From Medicago truncatula (lineage: Eukaryota; Streptophyta; Magnoliopsida; Fabales; Fabaceae), in the NCBI RefSeq assembly GCF_003473485.1, contig NC_053044.1, positions 35,530,091 to 35,594,090 on the forward strand: 64,000 nt of DNA. The letters are read 5' to 3'. Within the stretch, counting starts at the first letter, position 1; the number at the start of each line of letters is the position of its first letter. Shown here piece after piece: positions 1 through 12,814 of this stretch. The position numbers and the translations under genes are program-made. The notes beneath the pieces were generated by a model that worked only from the letters and a program-made list of their open reading frames with translations, searched no databases and was not told where the DNA came from.

Positions 1-370
1 ATAAATATAGGGCTCTCATGTAGGCATTCTAGATAGCACCTTTTAGTAAACGTTTTCTTTTTCTTTCATAATTCATAAAAAAAAAAATAATAATAATTGA
101 ATTATGATCTAGAAGTCTCGTTATTTCGGTATTCAGTTCGGTTTTTAAAAGAGTAAACAATTATTTTAGACCTAAATTTGTGAGGTATTGTCGTTATAGT
201 TGATGAATGTATCGAAATTATAAAACTACAAGTATGTCTCAAGTGTCTCTTTTGTTAGCATTGTTATGAATTAGATTGACTAATAGAGAATGCGTTTGAA
301 GATTAAACTAACTACCAAAGGATACAATGATCAAACTAACTAACAAAAGAGACATTTATATACATTTTAA

Positions 371-451
371 TTTTTTTTTTGTAGTGGTCGGATTTGAACC
401 CCGTACCCTGCATATTTTATGCATTGTCCATATGAGCTAAGTCACGAAGAC
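371..451 (-). mobile_element. tRNA-derived SINE remnant
   Basis: Read on the minus strand, this stretch has a Pol III A-box-like TTAGCTCATATGG, then a B-box-like GGGTTCAAATCC, and ends in an A-run (the T-run at 371-380 on the plus strand). The order and spacing fit a short tRNA-derived SINE. The body resembles the remnant at 36181-36214. I see no convincing target-site duplication, so the outer limits are approximate. It is not a tRNA gene because no cloverleaf can be drawn. Confidence 0.55.
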
Positions 452-1840
452 TAACCATATGTTAATGATTAAAGCATCTGGTATTTATGTCAAATCATAT
501 TATAATATTTCATAAATTTCAAATAAAACTAATATAATTGAATTTTACTCTATTTTAGATAAATGGCATTATTACATCAAAGTGATATCTTTAACCGTGG
601 GCCCATTAGTAAGCAATTACGTGTCGTAGCCTATTATTATTCAGCTCTGCTAATCTGATCTTCGTGTGAATAACACAGAGGTAGCAGAAGATATGGGACC
701 TGCATGGGCTAAATGCTGTCTTCTAAGTTCTAACCCTACTTGCATTCTTTATTTTGCTTTTACAAAATTTTAATTTTGATTGCAATTTCGGTTTTTATAT
801 ATGGTCTTGATTTTATTTTTTTGAAATTACATATTTACATGTATCTTTCATTGAAATAAGAGTGTACAGTTAGGTCCAAATAATTGATTCATATGCGGAT
901 AATGCGTGGGTCGTGCGTGGATAGTTTTCAAGTCGGACATGATAGTTTAAGAATAAAAATGAGATTTTGGTTGGAAAAGTGATAAGGTATAGTCACAACT
1001 CACAAGATGTAATTGATGAGATTTTATTAAAAACAAAAGAGTAATTGATGGAGATATATAATGAGTGATTTAACATGTAGTCGGCCATCTAAACAATAAT
1101 TTTAAAATCTGAAAAGTGGTACTAGTATCAAATTAGTTTTTTTAGCAGTTAAATATCAAATTAGTCTTTATTAAGTAATTAAACTAAAAAGAAACTATTT
1201 GAATAGTTTAGGATAAATTTTCCAATCCCTATAGATTACTATTTAAAAATTATTTGAAATATCAACATGATTGAGTTGTTCTTTACGAGTAAAAGTTTAC
1301 GTCTTTTTCATTCTCACGACTTCGATAATAACCTAATTGATGTTGATTTGACAAAAAAGATACATTTTGAAACACATTTAATTGTTTTCTCTTATAGTGA
1401 CACTACCAAACAAGATGATCATAAACTTCTACTAATATTAAGATGGTGCATGATAGAACTTGTCGTAGTTTAGTCTTTAACGTTAACTCACTCAGTTAAA
1501 TGACACTTAGGACACCATGTGCATGCCTTGTTGCATGAACAAAATCAAACTACACAGCGCTAAAAAAATCAATTAAAATTACTTTAAATGAAGAATAAAT
1601 TTGAAGGATCTATTGTAATTTGTATCTCTCTTGCTCCTCCCTTTCTTCTTTGCCCATTTTCATCTTTATTTCTTCGTCTCTCTCTCTCTCTCTATGTACT
1701 TCGTCTTCCCCTTTCTTATTCATTTATCTCTACTTCCTCTCTTCAAGAGGGAAACAACACTAAGAAGATGGATGAAAATGTTGTTATCATATTTTGGCAA
1801 ACAAAGGATCTCTATGTGCTTGTTATAAATGACAGCAGAA
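452..1840. other. AT-rich intergenic DNA, no gene seen
   Basis: No coding region is supported here. The few open frames are short and of low complexity. A (CT)n tract lies near 1675-1695. The DNA at about 1770-1840 could be the decayed 5' part of the ARM-repeat pseudogene that follows, but no homology is readable. Confidence 0.5.
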
Positions 1841-2310
1841 TTTCTGGTTGGGAAATTGGCAACTGACTCATCTTACACTCAGAGAAAAGCAGCTTATGAA
1901 CTTAGGTTACTTGCAAAATCTGCCCTGGATAATAGAAGAATTATAGTTTAGGCTGAGGAAATTTCCTTTCTAGTGACACTATCAGGCTCCCGTGATCAAA
2001 GAATAAAGGAACATGCCTTGCAGTAACAACCTTGTTTACCCTATCTATCTTTGACAACAAGATTTTGTAATGGCAGCAAGAGCAATAGAAAATATAATAG
2101 AAGATCAAAAATCAGAAAGACAGCAGGGAAGGAAAATTCAATAATCCTCTTACAAGGTGCAAAGAAGGTGAAGTTGCAGCAAGGCGTCTATTGGCGAATA
2201 CTAGGAGCATTCATTCTCTTCAAAGTTTGGCTTCTGATGGTTTTTTGAGAGCTCAAAGAAAGGCTGATTCATTGCTCCCCTTGCTCAATAGGGGCCACTG
2301 CTCATAACCT
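1841..2310 (+). pseudogene. ARM-repeat (plant U-box E3 ligase-like) pseudogene fragment
   Basis: Translating in shifting frames gives pieces typical of the C-terminal ARM repeats of plant U-box (PUB) ubiquitin ligases: FLVGKLATDSS, QRKAAYELRLLAKSALDNRR, then FLVTLSGSRDQRIKEHAL, AARAIENIIE, KTAGKENS and finally AARRLLANTRSIHSLQSLAS. The frame is broken by a TAG directly after DNRRIIV, a TAA after KEHALQ and at least two frameshifts between 2040 and 2170. No U-box and no N-terminal half are present. It therefore looks like a dead, 5'-truncated copy. A retrogene origin is possible since no intron is seen, but there is no poly(A) to prove it. The family assignment rests on motif memory only. Confidence 0.6.
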
Positions 2311-3066
2311 CGTCATTCTGTTTGATAACAGTGGCAGAGTGTGTGTAGTGTAATCACGTCATTACAGGTGCAAAGTTGCATATTTTGTGACTGAATGGTA
2401 TACAATAAAACCATACTTACAATTTTACGTCCAATAATTGCTTCTAGGATTTATGATTACTTGAGGAAATGTCATTGGAATTTTCAAGATACCAATTACC
2501 AAAGTAGATCAATATCAAAAGCAGTGTCTAGATTATATTTATACCTCTATCTTTACGTATCTTTAACCGATTCTATGGTGTAAGATAATCGGTTAATAAA
2601 TTTGCTGAGCATAATCCCCGGACCTACTAAGAATTTATATCTTCATTTAAAGACATTTCACAACTGGAATAGTTAAATGACATTCAAACACATGAACTTG
2701 GCGACTTACAGCAGAAAATGGGTGGCACAAGCTTGTGAATATTTGATGGATCTCGAAGCAGAGCATCTCTTAATAATGAAAGACACATGCAATTAATGAA
2801 TGTATCCATTGCTTGCATTCCTCTCAATTTTACAATATTAGTTACACTGAATCAACCCAATAATATAATTACAGGAAAAAACACGAAGAGAACAGATGGA
2901 AGAGATTTTACAAACATATTACAACAGAAGTCTAAAACAACCTAACATCACAAAGGTTGAACTTCTGTTCAACCTGTCATCTTGGTAGTAGAAATTATTA
3001 TAGGCGAGCTACGACATCAACTGTGAACCATGATTCACGCAGCAGACATCTGATATAGTTAGTGGT

Positions 3067-6000
3067 CTATGATTCTACGAATTCTAGCTTAATGTGAGAA
3101 CCTTCTATCTTGTAATCCCAATGCCAGCTTCCACTGTCCATCATACCCTCTTCAATTGGATCTAACTGGATTGCTAAACCTGAATTAATGCAAACAGTGA
3201 TTCATGTTAAATCAGAAACTTTCTATGACAGCAAAAACAAGACCAAGTATTACAAAAATAACTCTCCTAATGATCGTGATAAAGCAACGGTTAAGGGACC
3301 TGGGCTTCCTGGCATGATCTTCAATTTGTATCCATCTGGAACTTCAAATACATGATTTCCCTGTATCGGTAAAACGACAATAAAAATATTTTTTAGTTTA
3401 TACGAAATATTCGCAATAATTTACTAACAAAAATTATTTTATTTATTTTTAGGTAAAATAATTAAAAGAGAGATAAACGTCTTTGTTATGAGACTGCAGC
3501 TTTACAATATTCTTACAGAGGTGACTACTAGGTCGGTTTGATTGTTTAAAAACTGTAACATAGTGAGTTTTTACGAGCTAGGAGGGAAAGCTTCGTGTCA
3601 AAATTTAGAAAATTAAGTGTTCCGTAACTAAAAGGTCATGTTTTTTTGGAGAAGATAATATGTTTTGGCCATCTTACTATGCATATCAATTACTAGCAAA
3701 TCTGTATGGATCAAATGACAACTCTTTTTGATAACTTGGGATGAAACAGTCAGACCCAATGTGTCGGTGGTATTGTATTTGCGACATGCATCTAAAATTT
3801 TAAAAAGAAAATTAACCTGTAAGACAACATCAGTAGCTTCAAATTCAGCATTTCCATGCAGTATGATCTGCAGCACCTCAGACCTTTTCACATCATGTTT
3901 CCAATACACATTTCCACCATAACTCCAATCAATTCCCTCGTTCAACACCTTGACATTCTGCAATTTACATCTTCCACACCTAGCAAAGTAACAAGAAACT
4001 CACAATTTAAAATATTTTCTACCGAAGGCTAGGATGAGGAGGCAAGATATAAGAGGCAGCACAGTACCTTTGCCCGTGATGCAGTATGGATTCACCACTC
4101 TCATCAATCTTCATTGAACCCATAATATTTTCGGCTTTTATGACCAGGCTTCCATTGACCTGGAATAAAGGGTCAAGTCACAAACATCAGCCTGTTACCT
4201 TATCAACTCCATGCCATAAGTTCACAAAATCTATTTGAGAAGTAAAACCTGAACATTCCGCCAAAAGAGCTCTGCAACCTCTATCTGTAACTCCGAGCCC
4301 TTCGATATGGAACCACCATTAAACTGTCACAGCAAAGAATAACAAAACAATTGTGATCTTTGTTTCTATAAATGATTATGGACATAATTCACACTCACAA
4401 AACTTTCATGTTTTAACCAAATTGAAATATAGCATTAACGAAAGGACTACATCCAAATAATTATGGGAATCGGATTCTGTAAAAAAAAGTTAACATTAAG
4501 ATCATAATATACATGTTACAACACTTAACGGATGGAGACCAGAAACACAACCTATTTAATTAATCATGCTAAATACAACATCATTAACGGGACAAATGTG
4601 TCATAATGCTTGTTTAATGTACACGTCAGGGGTACTTGTTTTGACCCGTTTACAAGTAAAACTTGAAACCAAATGTTTTAAAAATACAGAACACGTTTAC
4701 AAATTAAACTCAATTAAATTTTCGTAATTGCAAACATGGTTGAAAACGATGAAATTATTGATAAATAAAATAATATGTAATATTACTTTTTGTCTGGTGA
4801 CTTCCCAAAGAGGACCAAGAGCAGGATGAAGAAGGATAAGAAATGGTGGTCCTGAATAAACGTAGTTCTCATCAGCTTCAATCTGCGACAGAGAGAAAAC
4901 ATGACATAAATAACTCAATGTAGCAATAAAGATAATTATCCATCTTTGTTTTTTGCAAAGGATGGTTATCCACCTTTTAGAAACTTGTATGCATTACTAA
5001 ATGAACTTAAAATATAAAACGCTCAGCAATATCTGAATATCATACTGTAATATGGAATTATACCCAACCAAATTAATTTATACAAACAAATACAATGGTG
5101 TGCTTATCTATACCTCGGGAAGTTTTATATCACATGGTGAAAGAAGATCATGAGCGTTTCTTAATATATCCAATAGAGCACCATCAGGTGTCTGCATATA
5201 AATGGCAAATAGATATTTAGAATAAGAACAACCGTCACTGACACGTTCAAGATAAAAATTGCAAGTTTTATCTAGGCAAATATTTGAGGAAATTAAAAAT
5301 AATCCTAATAATTCAAACAACATCTAGTGCGGTTCTCCAACTTTAAACATGGTTCTAAAACACAGCAGTAGGATACTCTTCAATAACTGTTAAGCTAAGT
5401 GAGCTCTAATCCAGGTATCCTGGAAAATAACTAGTGCAAACCTCAGGAAAAAGAGGCTAAAAAGATGAGATATAAGAATACAAGGGCAGTACAGAGATTA
5501 AAATGGAATCAACACAATGGAAGACCATATGTATCGGTGCTTAGCTATCCAAGACATAAAAAAGATACTTCCTATATGATAAGTAAGTCAAACCTGGCGT
5601 AAAGACTTGTCTCCATGTCTTCTTTTTTTCTTAGCAGATGAGGTAACCCTTCTCCGCTCATTATATACAATAAATGTATCTAGCTCATCTGCTCATAAAT
5701 ATATAATAAGCGTTTTGTCAAGCTCACTCAAATGTGAAGGGGGAAGATATATGTTTTGTCAGATGAAAAAAGCACATACCTTCCACACCATTATAGCACC
5801 TAGATGAATATGAATTGAAATAATTGTCTGCTATATTTTGCATTGTGCACTCCAGTCTGCCACCAGAGACGCTAGCAAATTAAAAAGCAGAAAAGGGATG
5901 AGTAATATTCACAGTGTGTTAACATTTCATTCACGGGAAAAGGTAACTTAGAGAATCTTTGAAGTATACAAAATAATTGAAGAAACTGTAAATCTACCCT

Positions 6001-9000
6001 TACCAAACACCACTAAGAAATGAACAGAATAGTAGATAACCGTTAAAGAGAATGCAAGGATGGTTTATATTTGTAAGCCAGGAAAAGAAACCCATTAATT
6101 TCAGCTTGTGGTTGTCATTTATTAAAAATCAGAGACTCCTAATCAGACTGTTATTGGTGTTGTATAAAGTAGCTACTGCTGTGATTAAACATGTATCTCT
6201 ACTTTGAAATTCAGAAACAAGTTTTTTCAGATAAAATATAATTTTCAGTTGATGCCAATTTAATCAATAAAACCGAGAAAGTAGATATAATTACAATGAG
6301 AAATTTATAGGGAAAATGCATACCTACAGCGTCTTCCAAACTGATCTACATAATTAATTGTCTTTCTTGTATTTAACACCATTCCTGGTATACTATTCAC
6401 ATTCTTACTTGATCCAACAAGCTCCGCAGATGGTAAATCAACATATAAGATGTTTGTATTAGCTGGAAACTCTGCCTGCAAACTTGATTGTAGAAAATAA
6501 AGTTGATATTTGGATTATGCAGTCAAATTAGAAAGGCTAAAATACGGAAAGAAGAAAAAAAATTCTGATATAATAAATTAAAACCTTCACCATGAAACAA
6601 ACTAACACTAACCTTGAGAAAACAAAAATAAGTCCCCATTTTCAACATATAAGATTAGAAGAAATGCAAACAAAGGCTCAAGATAGGCAATTCAGTCATC
6701 TTTGGAGGTTGGATTGGGTTTTTTAATCCAATTTTAATCCTGATCTAGGACCTATCTCTGGTTCATGACTACAAATGAATGTGTTACTGTTCTGTTATTA
6801 TAATCTTTTCAAGAGAATGCTGTGATATCAAAATGAAACATATAGTAATGAATCTCTTGAGACGGTAACTATTACTTAGGATGCAGGTTTATAAGATGTA
6901 TGACATTCTTGATAATAAGTTTATTAACACATGTTTTGGATACTGTATTCTTAATATCGAAGGTATTCATTTATACGTGTCTCGCTATAAGGATAATATA
7001 GCTCATACATTCCAAATAATTTGAAGCAGTGCAATATATCAATATTTTGAAACCAAATTTGAATGTCTTAATTTAGTTTAGATGATGAAAGGTCAAATCA
7101 CATTCCACGAGATGGATGAAATATTGAAATAAAACATGTACAGGAAAACCATGTACCTTTTTGGAAGAGATCCATTAGTAATCCCAAACTTGTCAAATTC
7201 AGTGTATTCAATGCAAGAAACGCCATATTCCCAGTTGCCATCTGGACATTTCTTCTCCATCAGTACATTAATTCCTTCTGTTGCACCTGAGACACGATCA
7301 CAGGATGCGAACCCCAGTTTCTGTTATACAGGCACAGTTAATAAGTGCAGTAAATCATATTCCACTTGCGATTTCAGACTGTTTTATTGAATAAATTTTA
7401 CAGATTGCATCATTCATTTTTATTAGGATATAGTGGGATATTTTGTAGAGTGTAATGCAACACGGGACAGAACAAAAATGTAATGAAGTAATCAAGCCAT
7501 TGGATGGAATGAAAAAACGTTAGTACCATGCAATATCCTCCAAATTGGGAGAAAGAAAAGGTTGGAAGTTGGATAGAAAGGATTGAAATGACTTCCGTTA
7601 TGTTATGTTATTAAACTCAATGTAATCATCAACTTGGTCAAAGTAATGACTCCATGTTAGTTCTAATTCTTTTTAAAATTATAACAAGAGTGCTCACTAT
7701 CTTGCCAAAGCAATTTTTTTCTAATTAAGTGTGTATATTAAAATTAGTGCAAATATACTAAATGAGAAGTGTTGCGTAGGGGTTTAATATGCTGCTCTCA
7801 TAATTAGATATGCAGGTTTAGTTCCTGCTAGACTAATGGAATTTTTTAACAAAGATAGCAAATTGATCCAGGGCCGTTTTGAACCGACCAACCTGGTTCA
7901 AGCTGTTCTAGCTGACTTGATTAGTACTTAACCCAATTTGACAACTTCAACTTTTGCACCACTGACCGGTCCAGCCATAAGTCCAAGTACCATTCTATTC
8001 TATTTTAATAATCCAAACAGTGAAACCTAATATCATAACATTATTTTCCATTTTACCCCACTTCATTCCATTTCTTTCCTTTAATCCAAAGATAATATCA
8101 GAGTTCTTGAAGCATGAGAAAGTAATAATTAGGTATAATGTCACATGGAAATCATGCATTTAAAGGATGTATGTAAGCAATATATTTTATTTGTTGCTTC
8201 ACCCAAATTTCATACAAAAGGAATTTTATTTTATCATAAAGAATTATAATTAAAGACGATAACACATTATTTATTCATTTATTATAATATGTTCTCATCC
8301 CTGTCAACTTTAAGGAATGGAAAAGAACGAATTATCAATTAAAAATTCTACCTTTTCTTCAAAAAAAATTAAAAATTCTACCTTTCCTTGACGCAAACCG
8401 ATCCCTGCTAAGGCCAGGAGGGTTACATCTGTAGCTGCCACAACATTACTGCAAGGCCAACAGTATCACTGATTTGTAAAAACAAGTTTCTCTGCTAACT
8501 AGAAAACTAAAAAAGCAAACACTTGAGATATCAATAATGACAGACCTGACTTGGCGCACAGTTGCACCTTTTCTTCCTTGACAAAAAAACCATTTGAAGA
8601 TGCCTTTGTCATGAGCAAGTTTCCATATGACGCCATGACCACCAGGCTTGCTCAAGGGACTGAACGGTTTAGTGACCAACCACTGCCCATCTTCTGCACC
8701 AACAACCGGAACAAGAGGCTGCCAATTCACAAATTAGATATTTAGATATTGTCAAATAAGATTATCCCTTCTGAAAAGCAATTGTATAGATTTATATGAA
8801 ACCTGCTCAAAAAGTTGGAAAGTTGATTGACCTCTTCCAAACCATGAGAGTGTTTCGCACAGGGAAGTGATGTGTTTGTGGTTATTCTTTGCTGAACTTG
8901 TCATTATTGCAACAGGGGTGATACATTGTTTTCCATATAACTTGAAGTACAAGAATTCTCTAGCCTTGAAAGGTGAAACAGCAGAATTAGTGCTCATCAC

Positions 9001-10714
9001 AAGTTACTATTAATCTTGTCTTGTTTTTATTATCAAGTATTGAGCATATAAAGTGCTATTATGTGTTTGATAATTGCAGATCTAATACCTGAAGATCTCT
9101 TATAAGACCTTCCAACAAAGTCCTCCCACAAAACGGCAGCATTGCAGCAGGCAGGCATTCACCAGTGTTAGGATCAACTAAATCAAGTCTGTCTGCAGAG
9201 CCTCCCAAAGGATAAATTTCACCTAGGTCTGGCAAACCCTAGAAGGACAAGATCTTATTATTACCTGTATGTATGAAGCATATGTAGATAAATGCAAATT
9301 ATGAACCAGGTAATGCAATTATAACAACCTCTATACCCCATAGAGCTGCTTGAGATGCATACTCCGTATTTTCAGAAAGGTCAAGCCCAGTAGGTGAATC
9401 GATTCCCAAAATTTGGCCTTCTTTCACTTCGTGCATGTGCTGAGACCAATTTGTATTCTTCCGTTCAACCAATTGTTGGACAATAAGTTCCAGAACCATA
9501 ATTTGATAACTGCAACGTATTAATTTGAGCAAACTAATGAGCAGATGTATATTGATCACTAATAGCTAAACCACTTCTGCCCTTATTAGACCCAGTTCAT
9601 AGCATGCAAAGTACAACTTCTCTGTGAAGTTTAAGTAATATATATTGTCTGAATGATAAAAGCTCAGATATTGAGAAGACTTCGCTTTGTTCGAATGACA
9701 CATAACAGCGGGAATGGACAGGAAACTTCTTCTTGCGCTTTAAATTCCCTTTGAAACTAACTATTTTATCTCAAACGGTGAATTCATTAACACTTAAGAA
9801 CTTAAGAGAGACAAAGCTCCTTTTTTTTTTTTTTTTTTCCATTTCATTCAAGACAACATGAGTCTTTATTTAAAGAAGACTGAAGACCCAATTTGGTCTC
9901 TTACAATTTTCTCGCGTTAAATAGTCATGTTATGTACTTTTATAGTTATGTTCGGTATCTTTATAATCTATACTATTTTCAGCTTATTTATTAATGTGTT
10001 TATAAACAAGGAAAGTGAAGAAACTGACCCAATTACTCCTCCAATGCAATCATAGAACCGCTCAATTTGCGCCAACGTCTCTAACAACTTATTCAACTCC
10101 CGAATTTCATGATCCTCCAAACCCATCCCAAAACCACCACCAGAATTTCCATTACCAGAATCCATCTTCTCAATCATCTTCGCCAAAGCATAAAACGCAC
10201 TCTTTACCGAACCAGAACCCGTCACTGACGACCCCATCTCCGGCATAGTTTCTTCCAAACACAACACATGCTCTTGCCCCGCAGCTACCAAACACTTCAA
10301 CAAAAACAAATTCTCCGAATCCAACTGAAGCGTCGATAAAACCCTAGCTAGTCCAGCATTTCTGGAAGAGGAACCGAAGAAACGTCTTACTCTGTAATCA
10401 GCGTTGATGATTCGAAGCTTGTCGTTGATAGTATCGCAGGCGGCGAGCTTATCTCGGAGGGAGGTAAGTCTGGTGATTTCGCGGCGGAAATTGAAGCCGG
10501 GAGGTGGTGTTGATAATTCTAATGGTTCTGTAGAAATACGTGCCACGTGGCAACATGTTGATGATGATGAAGAAGATGAAGATGGAAGAGATAATGATTT
10601 TGAGAAAGAGAGAGGTTGTGATTGTGAGTGTGAATCTAGAAGTGAAGGTTTAGAACGGAAAGAGAAAAGAAAACGGTGGTGATTATGGTGAAGAAGTGAA
10701 GTGGAGTGAAGCAT
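3067..10714 (-). CDS. UGP3: UTP-glucose-1-phosphate uridylyltransferase 3, chloroplastic
   Basis: Seventeen exons join into 868 codons plus stop: 10714-10029, 9509-9329, 9238-9089, 8964-8803, 8718-8546, 8448-8382, 7320-7157, 6482-6324, 5871-5780, 5688-5594, 5191-5114, 4882-4787, 4323-4249, 4159-4068, 3979-3817, 3360-3300, 3179-3067. Family knowledge: UGP3 makes UDP-glucose inside plastids, the precursor for sulfoquinovosyl lipid (SQDG) head groups. Seen here: a Ser-rich, acid-poor transit-peptide-like N-terminus (about 1-55), the nucleotide-binding stretch [10 protein letters not shown] near residue 298, [11 protein letters not shown] at 417-427, and [13 protein letters not shown]. Length is close to the Arabidopsis protein (about 883). 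The start is the first ATG, followed by the transit peptide. The small last exons were placed by phase and family similarity. Exon 6 carries a duplicated 5' splice site (see findings). Exon 8 needs the CAATCAAG acceptor, which gives SLQAEFPAN, rather than the stronger-looking TTTGCAG 7 nt downstream. Confidence 0.93.
8338..8390 (-). repeat. 30-bp tandem duplication containing the exon 6 donor of UGP3
   Basis: The plus-strand string ATTAAAAATTCTACCTTT occurs at 8338 and again 30 bp later at 8368, followed by TTCTTC or CCTTG. On the gene strand this duplicates the donor AAG|GTAGAATTTTTAAT. The annotated donor (exon end 8382) gives the conserved KKLGF junction. The second copy (exon end 8352) would add exactly ten codons, [10 protein letters not shown], without a stop. 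Confidence 0.85.
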
Positions 10715-11389
10715 GGTTTGATTAAAAACTGTGTTCTGTTGTGAGTTAGAGTTAGAATGGAATGATTAATAAGAATATAAGAAGGGGGTGTGAAGATTAA
10801 TTTGGAGTTTGTTTGAGAGAGAAGTATCAAGAGAAGATGCTATGAGGATATACCATGAAGGAGGAGGAAGAAGTGCTTGTTAGCCGTGAATGATTTCCAT
10901 GTGGGGTTGTTGTGGTTCATACATATATCTTCTCTTCACTTTGGATTGGCTAAGCTTATTTTCTATTTTCCGTTTTATCTATCATTTATTATATTCATAT
11001 TTTCTCAATGTCCACAAACAAAATTTACTTCTTCTCGTTTAAAAAATTTAATGTAATAACTTTGTCTAAGAGATAACATTTTCATAATAATAATAATAAT
11101 ATTTTTATTAAATTAAAATAATCATGTTAATTGGTGGTGCATTTTCTATCATCATTAAAGTAGAATACGATATTTTGATAATTGTGTGCAGTAATACTAT
11201 TGAAAAGACGGTTTCATGGAAAATTAGGAGAAATTAATATCAAACATTCAAAAAGCGAGTCTCTAAATACATTTTAATCGATATTTAAAATTTGGTTCTC
11301 GCTCGATTCAATCTTATTGACCTCTAGTGTTAATTTAGTTCTTAATTGAGAACTAAGTTATTTTGACGAGCCCTTCAAAAAAAAAGTTA
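10715..11389. other. UGP3 upstream region, no other gene
   Basis: This holds the presumed promoter and 5' UTR of UGP3 (minus strand). On that strand CTTATATTCTTATTAA near 10765-10780 is a weak TATA-like candidate about 55 bp before the start codon. Further out is AT-rich DNA with a short (ATA)n run near 11085-11100. Nothing coding is visible. Confidence 0.4.
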
Positions 11390-11633
11390 AATATTTGTCC
11401 CAAATTATATATCGCTTTACAATACCAATGCAACTTTAATGTTATTTTTCCTATTATAACCTTAACTATTTATTACTCCTCTTCTTTCGATTCTTTCATT
11501 TATCTTTCTCATATTATTTATTAAGGACAATTTTGTAAAACAACTTATAATATCTTTTTTCCACACAATATTAATTGCATTTCTTAATATATGTGAAATG
11601 TCCAAAACGTCATACAATTTAGGACGGAGGGAG
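11390..11633 (+). mobile_element. Mariner/Stowaway-type MITE, left end missing
   Basis: The sequence runs parallel to the complete element at 41376-41657 (shared TTTGTCCCAAATTATAT, ACAATACCAATG, GTGAAATGTC, AACGTCATACAATTT) and ends in the terminal inverted repeat GGACGGAGGGAG followed by TA. The left CTCCCTCCGTCC terminus is absent, so this copy is truncated. Confidence 0.8.
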
Positions 11634-11635
11634 TA

Positions 11636-12814
11636 TTTTGATGAGTCCACATTTTCTACCTTAACAAAAAGTAACAATAGTGTGGATAGATTGGGTCACC
11701 AAAAATAAATATGCAATTTATAATAATACAATTCTGAATTATAATTATTAATAAATTGCTAATTAACAAAATTTCACAGCTAAATAATAAGTTGTTCGTA
11801 GCTACCCCATTACTAATTTCATCATCTTCATCTACCATAAACCGTATAATGTGGTAGGCACATAAAAGAAATCGCCAAAAAGAGACTAGGAGGGAACTAT
11901 CAAAGTCACGTGACTTAATAGAAAAACGTATTTAAAAAATGTAAAACTTTTGTTTAAAAATGAATATTATAGCCCCTTGGTGAACATGGCTGAAGTAGAG
12001 GACAGAAAAAGAGACAAGCCAAACTCCCGTTGTGTTTATCGTCGTTTGATGCAGATTTAAGGGACATATTTAAATTTACAGAGTGATCCAATCCTTTTAA
12101 GACTTTTCTGTGTTTCATCCTTCTGAAATAAATAATTGCCTATTTTCCCCAAGGACAAGACGAGCCTACTGAACGATACTACCTCGTCTACACCCTTTTG
12201 GAGTTTGTTTGAGTTCAGATCCTGCATAGACAGCTCCGGTTTGCTTGACCCTAACACAAGTTGCTAAAATTAATTATCATTATCCTGAATCTTGATCATG
12301 CTATACACCTCTAGTACGAGGTTCGGATACTTTTTTTGTCGGTATAAGAGTATATTAACAGAAAGTGAAAATATAAGAAGAGAAAACTTGCAAAAAGCTT
12401 AAGGCACCCATCAAACATACATACATGTACACTACATAACAATAAGCACAAGCATGACCTCAATCAATGTTAGGAGTTATTTGCAATTTAAGCTGAACAA
12501 ACAAAGTTTGAGAGTTCTCAATGCCAAATCGAGGCCTCTTCATATGTAGCAGTAAATGAGTGCACAAATTTCGAATTTCATTTGCCTCAGCCATGCAATG
12601 AGCATCGGCTACATGTTATGACCCCCACAGGGTAATTCAAAAACCTAATTCCTAAAAATCCCCAAATCTGAAACTATGCCTTTTCTTAATTTTCAGTCTG
12701 GATTTTAAATGACAAGGAAATGAAAATAACTAGCCATCCAGTGACAGAGAGCAACAATGTTTGATGCTTGAGAACTACATAGAAAGGAAAGAATTTCAGT
12801 TGTCAAACCAGCCT
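11636..12814. other. Intergenic region between UGP3 and SAM50, no gene seen
   Basis: AT-rich DNA with only short open frames that show no recognisable domain. The last few hundred bases are expected to contain the 3' UTR of SAM50 (minus strand). Confidence 0.4.

Noticed and set aside
371-451. Possible tRNA gene on the minus strand
   Set aside because: Only promoter boxes are tRNA-like; the A-tail and missing stems fit a SINE.
8352-8448. Longer exon 6 of UGP3 as the main form
   Set aside because: The shorter form gives the family-conserved KKLGF junction, so the longer one is only a possible isoform.
10404-10682. Plus-strand open frame of 92 codons
   Set aside because: It lies wholly opposite exon 1 of UGP3 and is rich in Asp/Glu only because the transit peptide is Ser-rich on the other strand.
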